A stretch of 64,000 bases of DNA from Pseudomonas sp. Irchel 3E20 (GCF_900187645.1 NZ_FYEE01000010.1:146038-210037); one strand, 5' to 3'; counted from the stretch's first letter, positions 42,416 to 51,429 are shown. The notes: a model not told the origin generated them from the sequence alone. Numbers and translations are program-made.

Positions 42416-44197
42416 ATGCCTGGCAAACCCACTTCCCTGACCGGGCGTAGCCTGGTCGCGGGCGCCGCCCAAGGCGCCCTGCTGTTTGCCGATGTAGGCT
42501 TGAGTTTCTGGGGCGGTGTCAATTCGGCGAGCGGCGAGGTGATTGACCGTCACCACCCGCTCAGCGGCGCGCACCTGGCTGGCCGCGTGCTGGCCATCCC
42601 CAGCGGCCGCGGCTCCTGCACCGGCAGCAGTGTGATGATGGAACTCATCAGCAACGGCCACGCACCGGCAGCCCTGGTGCTGGCCGAGCCCGATGAGATC
42701 CTGACCCTGGGTGTGCTCGTGGCGCAGACCATTTTCCAGCGTTCCCTGCCGGTGCTATGCATCGGCCGGGAGGCGTTCGCCGCTTTGCGCGGCCACGCCT
42801 TTGCGCGGGTCGATGGCACGGCGCTGACGCTGTACGAGCAGCTCCCGGCCGAACCTTGGCAGGGTTCAGCGCCACTCACTGACACCACCCCGGGCGACAC
42901 CGCCCTGGCCCTTACCAGCCTGGACCGCAGCCTGCTGGCGGGCGAGCACGGCAAAGCCGCGCAAGTGGCGATGCAGATCGTCTTGCGCATGGCCGCGCTG
43001 CAAGGCGCCACCGCCCTGTTGGACATCACCCAGGCCCATATCGATGGCTGCATCTACACCGGCCCGGCGAGCCTGCGGTTTGCCGAGCAACTGGTGCAAT
43101 GGGGCGCGAAGGTGCGGGTGCCGACCACCCTCAATTCCATCTCCGTAGACCAGCGCCGCTGGCGGGAACTGGGCATCGACCCGGCCCTGGGCGTACCGGC
43201 CAGTGCGTTGGGCGATGCCTACATGGCGATGGGCGCGAGCCTGAGTTTCACCTGCGCGCCGTATTTACTCGACAGCGCGCCCAAGGCCGGCGAACAGATC
43301 GTCTGGGCCGAATCCAATGCGGTGGTGTACGCCAACAGCGTGCTCGGCGCGCGCACCCTCAAGTACCCGGACTACCTCGACATCTGCATCGCCCTCACCG
43401 GCCGCGCGCCGCTGATCGGCTGCCATCTGGAGGCCCGGCGCAAAGCCCAGTTGCTCATCGAGTTACCCCAGTTGGGCACCCTGGACGATGCCTTTTACCC
43501 GCTACTGGGCTACCACGTCGGCGCCCTTGCCGGCTCGCGCATTCCCCTGGTGCTGGGCCTGGCCGCCGCCCAGCCGTCGCTGGATGACCTCAAGGCCTTC
43601 GGCGCGGCGTTCGCCACCACCTCGGCGGCGCCGTTGTTCCATATCGCCGGGGTCACCCCCGAAGCCCTCGACCCGGCCGCCGTGCTGGACGCCGACCACC
43701 CCCTGGCGGTGGAACGCATTGCCCTCAAGGACCTGCTGCTCAGTTGGCGCGAACTCAACAGCGCCCGCGACAGCCAGGTGGATGTGGTGTCGTTGGGCAA
43801 CCCGCACTTTTCCCTGAGCGAGTTCGCGGCCCTGGCGCGCCTGTGTAGCGGCCGCCGCTGCCACCCGGATGTGGTGCTGGCGATCACCTGCGGGCGCGCC
43901 GTGCTGGAGCAGGCCCGCGCCGCCGGGCACATCGCCGTGCTCGAAGGCTTTGGCGTGACCCTGGTCACCGACACGTGCTGGTGCATGCTCGGCGAGCCGG
44001 TGATTCCACCCGCCGCGCGCACGTTGATGACCAACTCGGGCAAGTACGCCCACTACGCCCCTGGCCTGGCCGGGCGCACGGTGCATTTCGCCAGCCTGGG
44101 CGAGTGCGTCGACGCGGCCTGCACGGCCCGGGCCAGCGGTCACCTGCCTGCCTGGCTGCAACCTGCCGCCCCTTTGGAGAGCCCCGCGCATGTTTGA
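42416..44197 (+). CDS. Aconitase X, cis-3-hydroxy-L-proline dehydratase (fused small and large parts)
   Basis: This 593-aa protein has an AcnX small domain at the N-terminus (about 1-140: SFWGGVNSASGEVIDRHHPLSG, LAIPSGRGSCTGSSVMMEL) followed by the large domain (about 170-580: LLDITQAHIDGCIYTGPASLRFAEQLV, AESNAVVYANSVLGARTLKYPDYLDI, LMTNSGKYAHYAPGL). The fused bacterial type was characterised as cis-3-hydroxy-L-proline dehydratase giving 1-pyrroline-2-carboxylate. Lying between the transporter genes suggests imported substrate is used directly. The ATG follows GAGGTG; a GTG 9 bp earlier is possible. Confidence 0.88.
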   Translation: MPGKPTSLTGRSLVAGAAQGALLFADVGLSFWGGVNSASGEVIDRHHPLSGAHLAGRVLAIPSGRGSCTGSSVMMELISNGHAPAALVLAEPDEILTLGVLVAQTIFQRSLPVLCIGREAFAALRGHAFARVDGTALTLYEQLPAEPWQGSAPLTDTTPGDTALALTSLDRSLLAGEHGKAAQVAMQIVLRMAALQGATALLDITQAHIDGCIYTGPASLRFAEQLVQWGAKVRVPTTLNSISVDQRRWRELGIDPALGVPASALGDAYMAMGASLSFTCAPYLLDSAPKAGEQIVWAESNAVVYANSVLGARTLKYPDYLDICIALTGRAPLIGCHLEARRKAQLLIELPQLGTLDDAFYPLLGYHVGALAGSRIPLVLGLAAAQPSLDDLKAFGAAFATTSAAPLFHIAGVTPEALDPAAVLDADHPLAVERIALKDLLLSWRELNSARDSQVDVVSLGNPHFSLSEFAALARLCSGRRCHPDVVLAITCGRAVLEQARAAGHIAVLEGFGVTLVTDTCWCMLGEPVIPPAARTLMTNSGKYAHYAPGLAGRTVHFASLGECVDAACTARASGHLPAWLQPAAPLESPAHV

Positions 44198-44855
44198 CTA
44201 CACCTTCCAATGGCGCTCGGCCCTGCGTGCCCTGCCGGACATGCTGGCCGGTGCCTGGGTCACCTTCGAGACCGCCGCGCTGTCGATGATCTTCGGCGTG
44301 CTCATCGCCCTGGCCCTGACGGTCATGCGCGAAGCCCGCCACCCACTGTTGCGCGGCATCGGCAACGGCTGGGTGTCGATTGCCCGCAACACGCCATCGT
44401 TGTTCCAGATCTATGTGCTGTATTTCGGCCTGGGTTCGTTGGGCCTGCACGTCAGTTCCTGGGTGGCCCTGCTGGCCGGTATCACCTTCAACAACGCCGG
44501 CTACCTGGCGGAAAACTTCCGTGGCGGCCTCAAGGCCGTACCCGGCACGCAGATCCGCGCCGCACGGTCGTTGGGCATGAGCGCGTTCCAGACCTACCGG
44601 ATGATCGTCGTGCCGCAATTGCTGCGCATCGTCTTCTACCCGCTGACCAACCAAATGGTCTGGGCGGTGCTGATGACGTCGCTGGGGGTGATCGTGGGCC
44701 TGAACAACGACCTCACCGGCGTGACCCAGGACTACAACGTCAAGACGTTCCGCACCTTTGAATACTTCGCCCTCGCCGCGGTGCTGTATTACCTGATTGC
44801 CAAGTTGATCGTAGCGGTAGCCCGGCTGATGGCCTGGCGGCTGTTCCGTTACTGA
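44190..44855 (+). CDS. Amino-acid ABC transporter permease
   Basis: The 221-aa HisM/GlnP-type permease has five helices and the EAA-like motif (GGLKAVPGTQIRAARSLGMSAFQTYRMIVVPQ). It overlaps the aconitase X gene by 8 bp. It pairs with the next permease to form the channel of the uptake system. Confidence 0.92.
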   Translation: MFDYTFQWRSALRALPDMLAGAWVTFETAALSMIFGVLIALALTVMREARHPLLRGIGNGWVSIARNTPSLFQIYVLYFGLGSLGLHVSSWVALLAGITFNNAGYLAENFRGGLKAVPGTQIRAARSLGMSAFQTYRMIVVPQLLRIVFYPLTNQMVWAVLMTSLGVIVGLNNDLTGVTQDYNVKTFRTFEYFALAAVLYYLIAKLIVAVARLMAWRLFRY

Positions 44856-44865
44856 GGACGCGCCT

Positions 44866-45516
44866 ATGTTTTCCACCAGTTTTTCCTGGAATGACCTGCT
44901 GTTTTTGCTGGATGGCGCCTGGGTGACCCTGCAACTGACGTTCTGGGCGATCCTGCTCGGCTCGTTTGCCGGGTTGCTGTTTGGCCTGCTGCGCGCCCTG
45001 CTGCCCCGGGCCAGCCTGCCGCTGGCGTGGGTGCTGGACGTGTTCCGTAGCGTGCCGTTGCTGATCCAGTTCGTGCTGTTCAACTCGTTCAAGAGCATCG
45101 TGGGCCTGAACATCAGCGCCTTCAGCGTCGGCTGCATTGTGCTGGGGGTGTACGCCGCCGCGTACTTCACCGAAATCGTGCGCAGCGGCGTGCTCTCGGT
45201 ACCGCCCACCGTGCGCCGGGCCAGCCGTTCCCTGGGCTTGAGCTATATGCAGGACCTGCGCTGGATCGTGCTGCCGATGGCTTCGCGCGTGGCCTTCCCC
45301 GGGTGGCTGAACCTGGTACTCAGCGTGATGAAAGACACCGCGCTGGTGATGTGGATCGGCATCGTCGAACTGCTGCGCGCCTCGCAAACCATCGTCACCC
45401 GCATTCAGGAACCCCTGCTGGTGCTGTGCATCGCGGGCCTTATCTACTACGTCATGAGCCTGGTGGTCGCTCGCCTGGGCGCTCGTCTGGAAAGAAGGTG
45501 GCAAGAAAATGATTGA
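44866..45516 (+). CDS. Amino-acid ABC transporter permease
   Basis: The 216-aa second permease is of the same family (LLDGAWVTLQLTFWAILLGSFAGLLFGLLRALL; VPPTVRRASRSLGLSYMQDLRWIVLPMASR). It is 10 bp after its partner and overlaps the ATPase gene by 8 bp, as in a single transport operon. Confidence 0.92.
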   Translation: MFSTSFSWNDLLFLLDGAWVTLQLTFWAILLGSFAGLLFGLLRALLPRASLPLAWVLDVFRSVPLLIQFVLFNSFKSIVGLNISAFSVGCIVLGVYAAAYFTEIVRSGVLSVPPTVRRASRSLGLSYMQDLRWIVLPMASRVAFPGWLNLVLSVMKDTALVMWIGIVELLRASQTIVTRIQEPLLVLCIAGLIYYVMSLVVARLGARLERRWQEND

Positions 45517-46231
45517 GATCGACAACGTCTACAAATCCTTCGGCGACCTGGAAGTGGTCAAGGGTGTCAGCCTGACCGTGAACAAAGGTGAAGTGGTGTC
45601 GATCATCGGCGGCTCCGGCTCCGGCAAATCCACCCTGCTGATGTGCATCAACGGCCTGGAGCCGATCCAGAAAGGCAGCATCCGCGTCGACGGCATCGAG
45701 GTGCACAGCAAGGCCACGGACCTCAACCGCTTGCGCCAGAAGATCGGCATCGTGTTCCAGCAGTGGAACGCCTTCCCCCACCTGACGGTGATGGAAAACG
45801 TGATGCTGGCGCCGCGCAAGGTGCTGGGTAAAACCAAGCAAGAGGCCGAGGAACTGGCGGTCAAGCAACTGACCCACGTGGGCCTGGGCGACAAGCTCAA
45901 GACCTTCCCCGGCAAGCTGTCGGGCGGCCAACAGCAACGCATGGCGATTGCCCGCGCCCTGGCCATGTCGCCGGACTACATGCTGTTCGACGAAGCCACC
46001 TCGGCCCTGGACCCGCAACTGGTGGGCGAGGTACTGGACACCATGCGCATGCTCGCCGAGGACGGCATGACCATGGTGCTGGTGACCCACGAAATCCGCT
46101 TCGCCCGCGACGTATCCGACCGCGTGGCGTTCTTTCGCAATGGCCTGGTGCACGAAATCGGCTCGCCGGACCAGGTCATCGGCAACCCGACGCAGCCGGA
46201 GACGGCGGCGTTTCTCAAGTCGGTGAAATAG
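45509..46231 (+). CDS. Amino-acid ABC transporter ATP-binding protein
   Basis: The 240-aa ATPase has a complete set of motifs: Walker A GGSGSGKST near residue 34, Q-loop (IVFQQWNAFPHLTV), signature LSGGQQQR, Walker B YMLFDEATSALDP and switch His in VLVTHEIRFA. It closely follows the HisP/GlnQ layout. It energises the hydroxyproline/proline-type importer. Confidence 0.95.
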   Translation: MIEIDNVYKSFGDLEVVKGVSLTVNKGEVVSIIGGSGSGKSTLLMCINGLEPIQKGSIRVDGIEVHSKATDLNRLRQKIGIVFQQWNAFPHLTVMENVMLAPRKVLGKTKQEAEELAVKQLTHVGLGDKLKTFPGKLSGGQQQRMAIARALAMSPDYMLFDEATSALDPQLVGEVLDTMRMLAEDGMTMVLVTHEIRFARDVSDRVAFFRNGLVHEIGSPDQVIGNPTQPETAAFLKSVK

Positions 46232-46232
46232 C

Positions 46233-46308
46233 CGCGGGCGCCATCGCGGGCAAGCCCGCTCCCACAGATTTTTGGATCCTTGTGGGAGCGGGCCTGCCCC
46301 CGATAGCC
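46233..46308. repeat. REP doublet after the ABC transporter genes
   Basis: GCCATCGCGGGCAAGCCCGCTCCCACAG and the reversed TGTGGGAGCGGGCCTGCCCCCGATAGC flank ATTTTTGGATCC. They form an inverted pair likely to end or stabilise the transporter mRNA. Confidence 0.78.
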
Positions 46309-46339
46309 CCCCCACCAACAACCAAGGAGCAAGCAGCCA

Positions 46340-47368
46340 ATGCGCTCATCCAGAGTGGTACACGTGGTCAGCTGTCACGCCGAAGGGGAAGTCGGCGATG
46401 TGATTGTCGGCGGCATCGCGCCGCCGCCGGGGGCGACAGTGTGGGAGCAGTCGCGCTGGATCGCCCAGGACCAGACCCTGCGCAACTTCGTGCTCAACGA
46501 ACCGCGCGGCGGGGTGTTCCGCCACGTCAACCTGCTGGTGCCGGCCAAAGACCCACGGGCGCAAATGGCGTGGATCATCATGGAACCGGCCGACACCCCG
46601 CCCATGTCCGGCTCCAACTCGCTGTGCGTGGCCACCGTGCTGCTGGACAGCGGCATCCTGCCCATGACCGAGCCGCAGACGCGCCTAGTGCTCGAAGCCC
46701 CCGGCGGGCTGATCGAAGCCGTGGCCGAGTGCCGCGACGGCAAGGTGCAGCGGGTGGAGATCAAAAACGTGCCGTCCTTCGCCGACCGCCTCGACGCCTG
46801 GATCGAGGTCGAGGGCCTGGGCTCACTCCAAGTGGACACGGCCTACGGCGGCGACAGTTTCGTGATTGCCAACGCCCAAAGCCTGGGCTTCACCATTGCC
46901 CCGGACGAAGCGGCAGACCTGGTGGCCACGGGGCTGAAAATCACCCGCGCCGCCAACGAGCAATTGGGCTTCGTGCACCCGCTCAACCCCGAGTGGTCGC
47001 ATATTTCCTTCTGCCAACTCGCCGCGCCCATCGTCCACGAAAACGGCATCGCCACCGGCCGCAACGCGGTGGTGATCCAACCCGGCAAGATCGACCGCTC
47101 CCCCACCGGTACCGGGTGTTCGGCGCGCATGGCGGTGATGCACGCCAAGGGCCAGATGCGGGTGGGCGAGCGCTTTATCGGCCGTTCGATCCTCGATTCC
47201 GAGTTCCATTGCCGCATCGATTCGGTCACCGAAGTGGCCGGGCGCGCGGCGATCTACCCGTGTATTGCCGGGCGGGCGTGGATCACCGGCACTCACCAAT
47301 TGCTGCTCGACCCTGACGACCCCTGGCCCCAGGGCTACCGACTGTCGGACACCTGGCCCGGCGCCTGA
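46340..47368 (+). CDS. Proline racemase-family protein with Ser/Thr pair (putative trans-3-hydroxy-L-proline dehydratase)
   Basis: This 342-aa protein has the PrpR fold (HAEGEVGDVIVGG; MEPADTPPMSGSN; YGGDSFV; DRSPTGTGCSARMAV). In racemases and epimerases both catalytic residues are Cys, and in trans-3-hydroxyproline dehydratase they are Cys and Thr. Here they are Ser90 (TCC codon) and Thr256 (ACC codon). The Thr fits a dehydratase; the Ser at the first position is unusual. Context (Pyr2C reductase and aconitase X in the same island) supports a hydroxyproline dehydratase or epimerase, but activity cannot be assigned from sequence alone. Confidence 0.75.
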   Translation: MRSSRVVHVVSCHAEGEVGDVIVGGIAPPPGATVWEQSRWIAQDQTLRNFVLNEPRGGVFRHVNLLVPAKDPRAQMAWIIMEPADTPPMSGSNSLCVATVLLDSGILPMTEPQTRLVLEAPGGLIEAVAECRDGKVQRVEIKNVPSFADRLDAWIEVEGLGSLQVDTAYGGDSFVIANAQSLGFTIAPDEAADLVATGLKITRAANEQLGFVHPLNPEWSHISFCQLAAPIVHENGIATGRNAVVIQPGKIDRSPTGTGCSARMAVMHAKGQMRVGERFIGRSILDSEFHCRIDSVTEVAGRAAIYPCIAGRAWITGTHQLLLDPDDPWPQGYRLSDTWPGA

Positions 47369-47452
47369 GCGTTAAACCGCTGTTTTTTATGAACAAATAA
47401 GCGACGCAAAAAATAACCCGAAAAAAGTCTTGGCCTAAGTTCAACGCATCAA

Positions 47453-47468
47453 ATATCGTATACGAAAT
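47453..47468. promoter_or_regulatory. GntR operator, copy 3 (deaminase unit)
   Basis: ATATCGTATACGAAAT is identical over 16 bp to the copy before the transporter gene. It ends 25 bp before the deaminase ATG, so it also marks an internal promoter of the cluster. Confidence 0.85.
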
Positions 47469-47493
47469 ACAAAATAAACAACCGGAGGCAAGT

Positions 47494-48411
47494 ATGAGCA
47501 AGCGCGTAACCTGGAGTGGCGTGTTCCCCGCGGTGACCACTCAATTCAATGACGACTTCTCCATCAACCTGGAGAAAACCCACCAAGTGATCTCCAACGT
47601 GATCCGCGATGGCGTGTCGGGCCTGGTGGTGTGCGGTTCGGTGGGCGAGAACACCTCCCTGACCGCCGAAGAAAAAATCGCTGTGACCGAAGTCGCGGTC
47701 GATGCCTCCCGCGGCCGGGTGCCGGTGATCTGCGGCGTGGCCGAGTTCACCAGCGTGGCGGCGGCGAAAACCGCCAACGCGGTGCGCAAGGCCGGGGTCG
47801 ATGGGGTGATGCTGATGCCGGCGCTGGTCTACGGTTCCAAGCCATTCGAGACCGCCGAGCACTACCGCTACGTGGCAAAAAACGCCGACGTACCGCTGAT
47901 GGTCTACAACAACCCACCGATCTACAAAAACGACGTGACCCCGGACATCCTGATTTCCCTGTCCGACTGCGACAACGTGGTGTGCTTCAAGGATTCATCC
48001 GGCGACACCCGCCGCTTCATCGACATCCGCAATGAAGTGGGCGACCGCTTCGTGCTGTTCGCCGGCCTCGACGACGTGGTCCTGGAAAGCATGGCAGTGG
48101 GCGCCGAGGGCTGGGTTTCGGGCATGTCCAACGTGTTCCCCAAAGAAGGCGAAACCATCTTCCGCCTGGCCAAGGCCGGGCGTTTCGCCGAAGCCATGCC
48201 GATCTACGAATGGCTGATGCCGATCCTGCACCTCGATGCCCGCGCCGACCTGGTGCAGTGCATCAAGCTGTGCGAAGCCATCGCCGGGCGCGGCAGCGCG
48301 CTGACCCGCCCGCCACGCCTGGCCCTGCCCAAAGAAGACCGTGAATACGTCGAGCAGATCATGGCCAAGGCCCTGGCCAACCGCCCGCACCTGCCGGACG
48401 TCGGTCTCTGA
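47494..48411 (+). CDS. lhpC: 1-pyrroline-4-hydroxy-2-carboxylate deaminase (DHDPS family)
   Basis: This 305-aa aldolase-superfamily enzyme makes 2-oxoglutarate semialdehyde and ammonia from the dehydrogenase product. The Schiff-base Lys166 lies in VVCFKDSSGD and the catalytic Tyr138 in LMVYNNPPIYK. The active-site GxxGE motif reads VCGSVGENTSL. ACCGGAGG precedes the ATG. Presence next to epimerase and D-hydroxyproline dehydrogenase genes distinguishes it from dihydrodipicolinate synthase. Confidence 0.92.
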   Translation: MSKRVTWSGVFPAVTTQFNDDFSINLEKTHQVISNVIRDGVSGLVVCGSVGENTSLTAEEKIAVTEVAVDASRGRVPVICGVAEFTSVAAAKTANAVRKAGVDGVMLMPALVYGSKPFETAEHYRYVAKNADVPLMVYNNPPIYKNDVTPDILISLSDCDNVVCFKDSSGDTRRFIDIRNEVGDRFVLFAGLDDVVLESMAVGAEGWVSGMSNVFPKEGETIFRLAKAGRFAEAMPIYEWLMPILHLDARADLVQCIKLCEAIAGRGSALTRPPRLALPKEDREYVEQIMAKALANRPHLPDVGL

Positions 48412-48520
48412 GTGATTCCCGGGCGGGCGCCGAGGCGAGGTATGACAAAGCCGCGCAAACTGCCCGCGCGGGGAACTCCCTCGCCTAAGAAAAACGGCAA
48501 ACCACTGCTCCTCTCTGTGG

Positions 48521-48604
48521 CAGCGGGCTTACCCGCGATGAGGGCATCACCTTCAACATCATTGTTGGCGGATGTTCTGTCATCGCGGGCAAGCCCTCTC
48601 TTAC
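48521..48604. repeat. REP pair between the deaminase and the semialdehyde dehydrogenase genes
   Basis: GCAGCGGGCTTACCCGCGATGAGGGC and the reversed TCATCGCGGGCAAGCCCTCT form an inverted pair inside the 234-bp gap. They could lower expression of the downstream gene relative to the deaminase gene. Confidence 0.72.
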
Positions 48605-48645
48605 AAGAGGCGGCGCAACCTCCATCTTCTCCAGAGGAAGTGTTC

Positions 48646-50226
48646 ATGCCCCAGATCCTCGGCCACAACTACATCGGCGGCGCCCGCAGCGCCGCGGGTA
48701 CCGTCACCCTGCACAGCCACGACGCCAGCACCGGCCAGGCCCTGCCCTACAGCTTCGTGCAAGCCACCGCCGCCGAAGTGGACGCCGCCGCCCAGGCTGC
48801 GGCCGCAGCCTACCCCGCGTTTCGCAACCTGCCCGCCAGCCGCCGGGCGCAGTTCCTCGACGCCATCGCCGCACAACTCGATGCCCTGGATGACGACTTC
48901 GTCGCCCTGGTCACCCGCGAAACCGCGCTGCCCAGCGCCCGTATCCAAGGCGAGCGCGGCCGCACCAGTGGGCAGATGCGCCTCTTCGCCCAGGTGCTGC
49001 GCCGCGGTGATTTCTACGGCGCGCGCATCGACTGCGCCCTGCCCGAGCGCCAACCCCTGCCCCGCGCCGACCTGCGCCAGTACCGCATCGGCGTGGGCCC
49101 GGTGGCCGTGTTCGGCGCCAGCAACTTCCCCTTGGCGTTCTCCACCGCGGGTGGTGATACCGCTGCCGCGCTGGCGGCCGGTTGCCCGGTGGTGTTCAAG
49201 GCCCACAGCGGCCACATGGCCACTGCCGAGCGCGTGGCCGATGCGATCCTGCGCGCCGCCGAACAAACCGGCATGCCCAAGGGTGTGTTCAACATGATCT
49301 ACGGAGCCGGCGTGGGCGAAACCCTGGTCAAGCACCCGGCCATCCAGGCCGTGGGTTTTACCGGCTCGCTCAAGGGCGGCCGTGCCCTGTGCGACATGGC
49401 CGCCGCCCGGCCGCAACCGATCCCGGTGTTCGCCGAAATGAGCAGCATCAACCCGGTGCTGGTGCTGCCCGAGGCGCTACAGGTGCGCGGCGAACAGATC
49501 GCCCGTGAACTGGTGGCGTCGGTGGTCCAGGGCTGCGGCCAGTTCTGCACCAACCCTGGGCTGGTGATCGGCCTGCGCTCGCCCCAATTCAGCGCATTCA
49601 CTGCCCAACTCAGCACCCTGATGGCCGCCCAACCGGGGCAAACCATGCTCAACGCCGGCACCCGCGCCAGCTATGAAAAAGGCGTGCGAGCGTTACTCGA
49701 ACACCCCGGCATCCGCCACCTGGCGGGCCAGGAACACAGCAGCAATCAGGCGCAACCGCAATTGTTCCAGGCCGACTTCAGCCTGCTGCTTGAGGGCGAT
49801 CCGCTGTTGCAGGAAGAAGTCTTCGGCCCGACCACGATAGTGGTGGAAGTGGCGGACAGCGCCGAACTGCACGCCGCCCTCGCCAGCTTGCACGGCCAAC
49901 TCACCGCCACCCTGATCGGCGAACCCCACGACCTGGAAACCCACGCCGGCCTGCTGGTGTTGCTGGAGCAAAAGGTCGGCCGGGTGCTGTTCAACGGTTA
50001 CCCGACCGGCGTGCAAGTGTGCGACGCCATGGTCCACGGCGGCCCGTACCCCGCCACCTCCGACGCCCGCGGCACATCGGTCGGCACCCTGGCCATCGAC
50101 CGCTTCCTGCGCCCGGTGTGCTACCAGAACTGCCCGGACAGCCTGCTGCCCCAGGCCCTGCAAAACGCCAATCCGTTGGGGATTGAGCGGTTGGTTGACG
50201 GGGTCAGTGGGCGACACGCGTTGTAG
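48646..50226 (+). CDS. 2-oxoglutarate semialdehyde dehydrogenase
   Basis: This 526-aa aldehyde dehydrogenase oxidises 2,5-dioxopentanoate to 2-oxoglutarate, the last step of 4-hydroxyproline breakdown. The catalytic Cys301 lies in QGCGQFCTNPG and the general base Glu264 in VFAEMSSINP. The cofactor-loop motif is VGFTGSLKGG, and FGASNFPLAFSTAGGD is typical of the KGSADH type III branch found in hydroxyproline clusters. AGAGGAAG precedes the ATG; the frame is open upstream through REP sequence and was cut. Confidence 0.92.
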   Translation: MPQILGHNYIGGARSAAGTVTLHSHDASTGQALPYSFVQATAAEVDAAAQAAAAAYPAFRNLPASRRAQFLDAIAAQLDALDDDFVALVTRETALPSARIQGERGRTSGQMRLFAQVLRRGDFYGARIDCALPERQPLPRADLRQYRIGVGPVAVFGASNFPLAFSTAGGDTAAALAAGCPVVFKAHSGHMATAERVADAILRAAEQTGMPKGVFNMIYGAGVGETLVKHPAIQAVGFTGSLKGGRALCDMAAARPQPIPVFAEMSSINPVLVLPEALQVRGEQIARELVASVVQGCGQFCTNPGLVIGLRSPQFSAFTAQLSTLMAAQPGQTMLNAGTRASYEKGVRALLEHPGIRHLAGQEHSSNQAQPQLFQADFSLLLEGDPLLQEEVFGPTTIVVEVADSAELHAALASLHGQLTATLIGEPHDLETHAGLLVLLEQKVGRVLFNGYPTGVQVCDAMVHGGPYPATSDARGTSVGTLAIDRFLRPVCYQNCPDSLLPQALQNANPLGIERLVDGVSGRHAL

Positions 50227-50240
50227 CCGTCCCTGCGGCC

Positions 50241-50277
50241 TCTGTGGGAGCAAGCGCTGCTAGCTCCCACAGAGGCA
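50241..50277. terminator. Hairpin between convergent dehydrogenase and reductase genes
   Basis: CTGTGGGAGC (50241-50250) pairs with GCTCCCACAG (50264-50274 region) around AAGCGCTGCTA. It is REP-derived and likely ends transcription from one or both sides. Confidence 0.6.
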
Positions 50278-50285
50278 GCCCTGGC

Positions 50286-51293
50286 TCAGGCCAGCAAGGC
50301 CTTGAGGTCGTTGTACAACGCCTGCGGGATCTGCACTCCCTCTACCTCGCTGCGCAGCCGCGCCTCATAGCGCCGTTGCGACGGCAAGCGCGCGCCCTGC
50401 CCCTGAATGCTCTCGAACACCCCCTCAGCCCGGGCCAGGTGCTGCTCGGCGGCGTCCCCCAAAAAGCGCTTGGGGTCCAGGGCAATCAACAGCTCGCCAT
50501 GATAAGGCGAGGATTTGCTGCCCGCGTCATAAGCCAGGGACTCGGCGCTGGTCAGGTCACCGATCAAGGGCCCGGCGATCAACTCCACCATCGCCGCCAG
50601 GGCCGAGCCCTTGTGCCCGCCGAAGGTCAGCATCGCGCCGTGGTCGAGCACTACGTTAGGGTCGGTGCTCGGCTGGCCCTGGGCGTCTACGCCCCAGCCT
50701 TCGGGGATGGCTTTGCCGGCGCGACGGTGCAGCTCAATGTCGCCCCGGGCAATGGCGCTGGTGGCGAAATCAAAGACAAAGGGGTTCTTGCCGGCGCGCG
50801 GCCAACCGAAAGCGATGGGGTTGGTGCCAAATACCGGTTGGCTGCCGCCCGCCGGTGCCACCCAGGCGTGGCTGGGGGTGAAGGCCAGGGCCACGAGGCC
50901 CGCATCGGTCAACTGCTCGATCTCCACCCACAATGCGGAAAAGTGCACACAGCGGTTGATCGCCAGAGCCGCAATGCCAGTGGCCCGGGTTTTCTCCTTG
51001 AGCAGCGGCAACCCAGCCTTGAACGCCAATTGGGAAAACCCACCCGCCGCATCGACCCGCACGATCGACGGTGCCTGGTCGACGACTTGCGGCTCGGCGT
51101 TGGCCGCCACCTTACCCGCGCGCAGGGAATTGACGCAGCCCAGCACGCGGTACAAGCCATGGGAGGCGCAACCATCACGCTCCCCGGCGACCACCGTGTC
51201 CGTCACTGCCTGGGCCTGGGCGGCACTGAAACCGTTATGTAACAGGATCGATTCGGCCAGCTCGCGGGCCTCGATCAGGGTCAATCGGATCAT
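50286..51293 (-). CDS. dpkA: 1-pyrroline-2-carboxylate / 1-piperideine-2-carboxylate reductase (Ldh2 family)
   Basis: This 335-aa NAD(P)H-dependent enzyme of the malate/L-lactate dehydrogenase type 2 family reduces cyclic imines to L-proline or L-pipecolate. Family motifs are SHGLYRVLG, RCVHFSALW, WVAPAGGSQPVFGTNPIAFGWPR, and GHKGSALAAMVELIAGPL. It closes the 3-hydroxyproline routes, because both dehydratase products in this island are 1-pyrroline-2-carboxylate. It is transcribed toward the rest of the cluster, with AAGGAG before the ATG. Confidence 0.88.
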   Translation of the reverse strand: MIRLTLIEARELAESILLHNGFSAAQAQAVTDTVVAGERDGCASHGLYRVLGCVNSLRAGKVAANAEPQVVDQAPSIVRVDAAGGFSQLAFKAGLPLLKEKTRATGIAALAINRCVHFSALWVEIEQLTDAGLVALAFTPSHAWVAPAGGSQPVFGTNPIAFGWPRAGKNPFVFDFATSAIARGDIELHRRAGKAIPEGWGVDAQGQPSTDPNVVLDHGAMLTFGGHKGSALAAMVELIAGPLIGDLTSAESLAYDAGSKSSPYHGELLIALDPKRFLGDAAEQHLARAEGVFESIQGQGARLPSQRRYEARLRSEVEGVQIPQALYNDLKALLA

Positions 51294-51429
51294 AAATCAA
51301 CTCCTTGGACAGACCGTCCAGCCTGCCCCATGCCAGGGGGCGCGGCTTGATCGCTTTAGCCCCTTGGGATGACGAACTCGGCACAGCCCAACGGATGTAC
51401 AAAACCGACCAGCCCGCTTGCTACACGCC

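Noticed and set aside
47494..48411. dapA (dihydrodipicolinate synthase)
   Set aside because: The fold is the same, but gene context and the shared hydroxyproline operator support the deaminase role.
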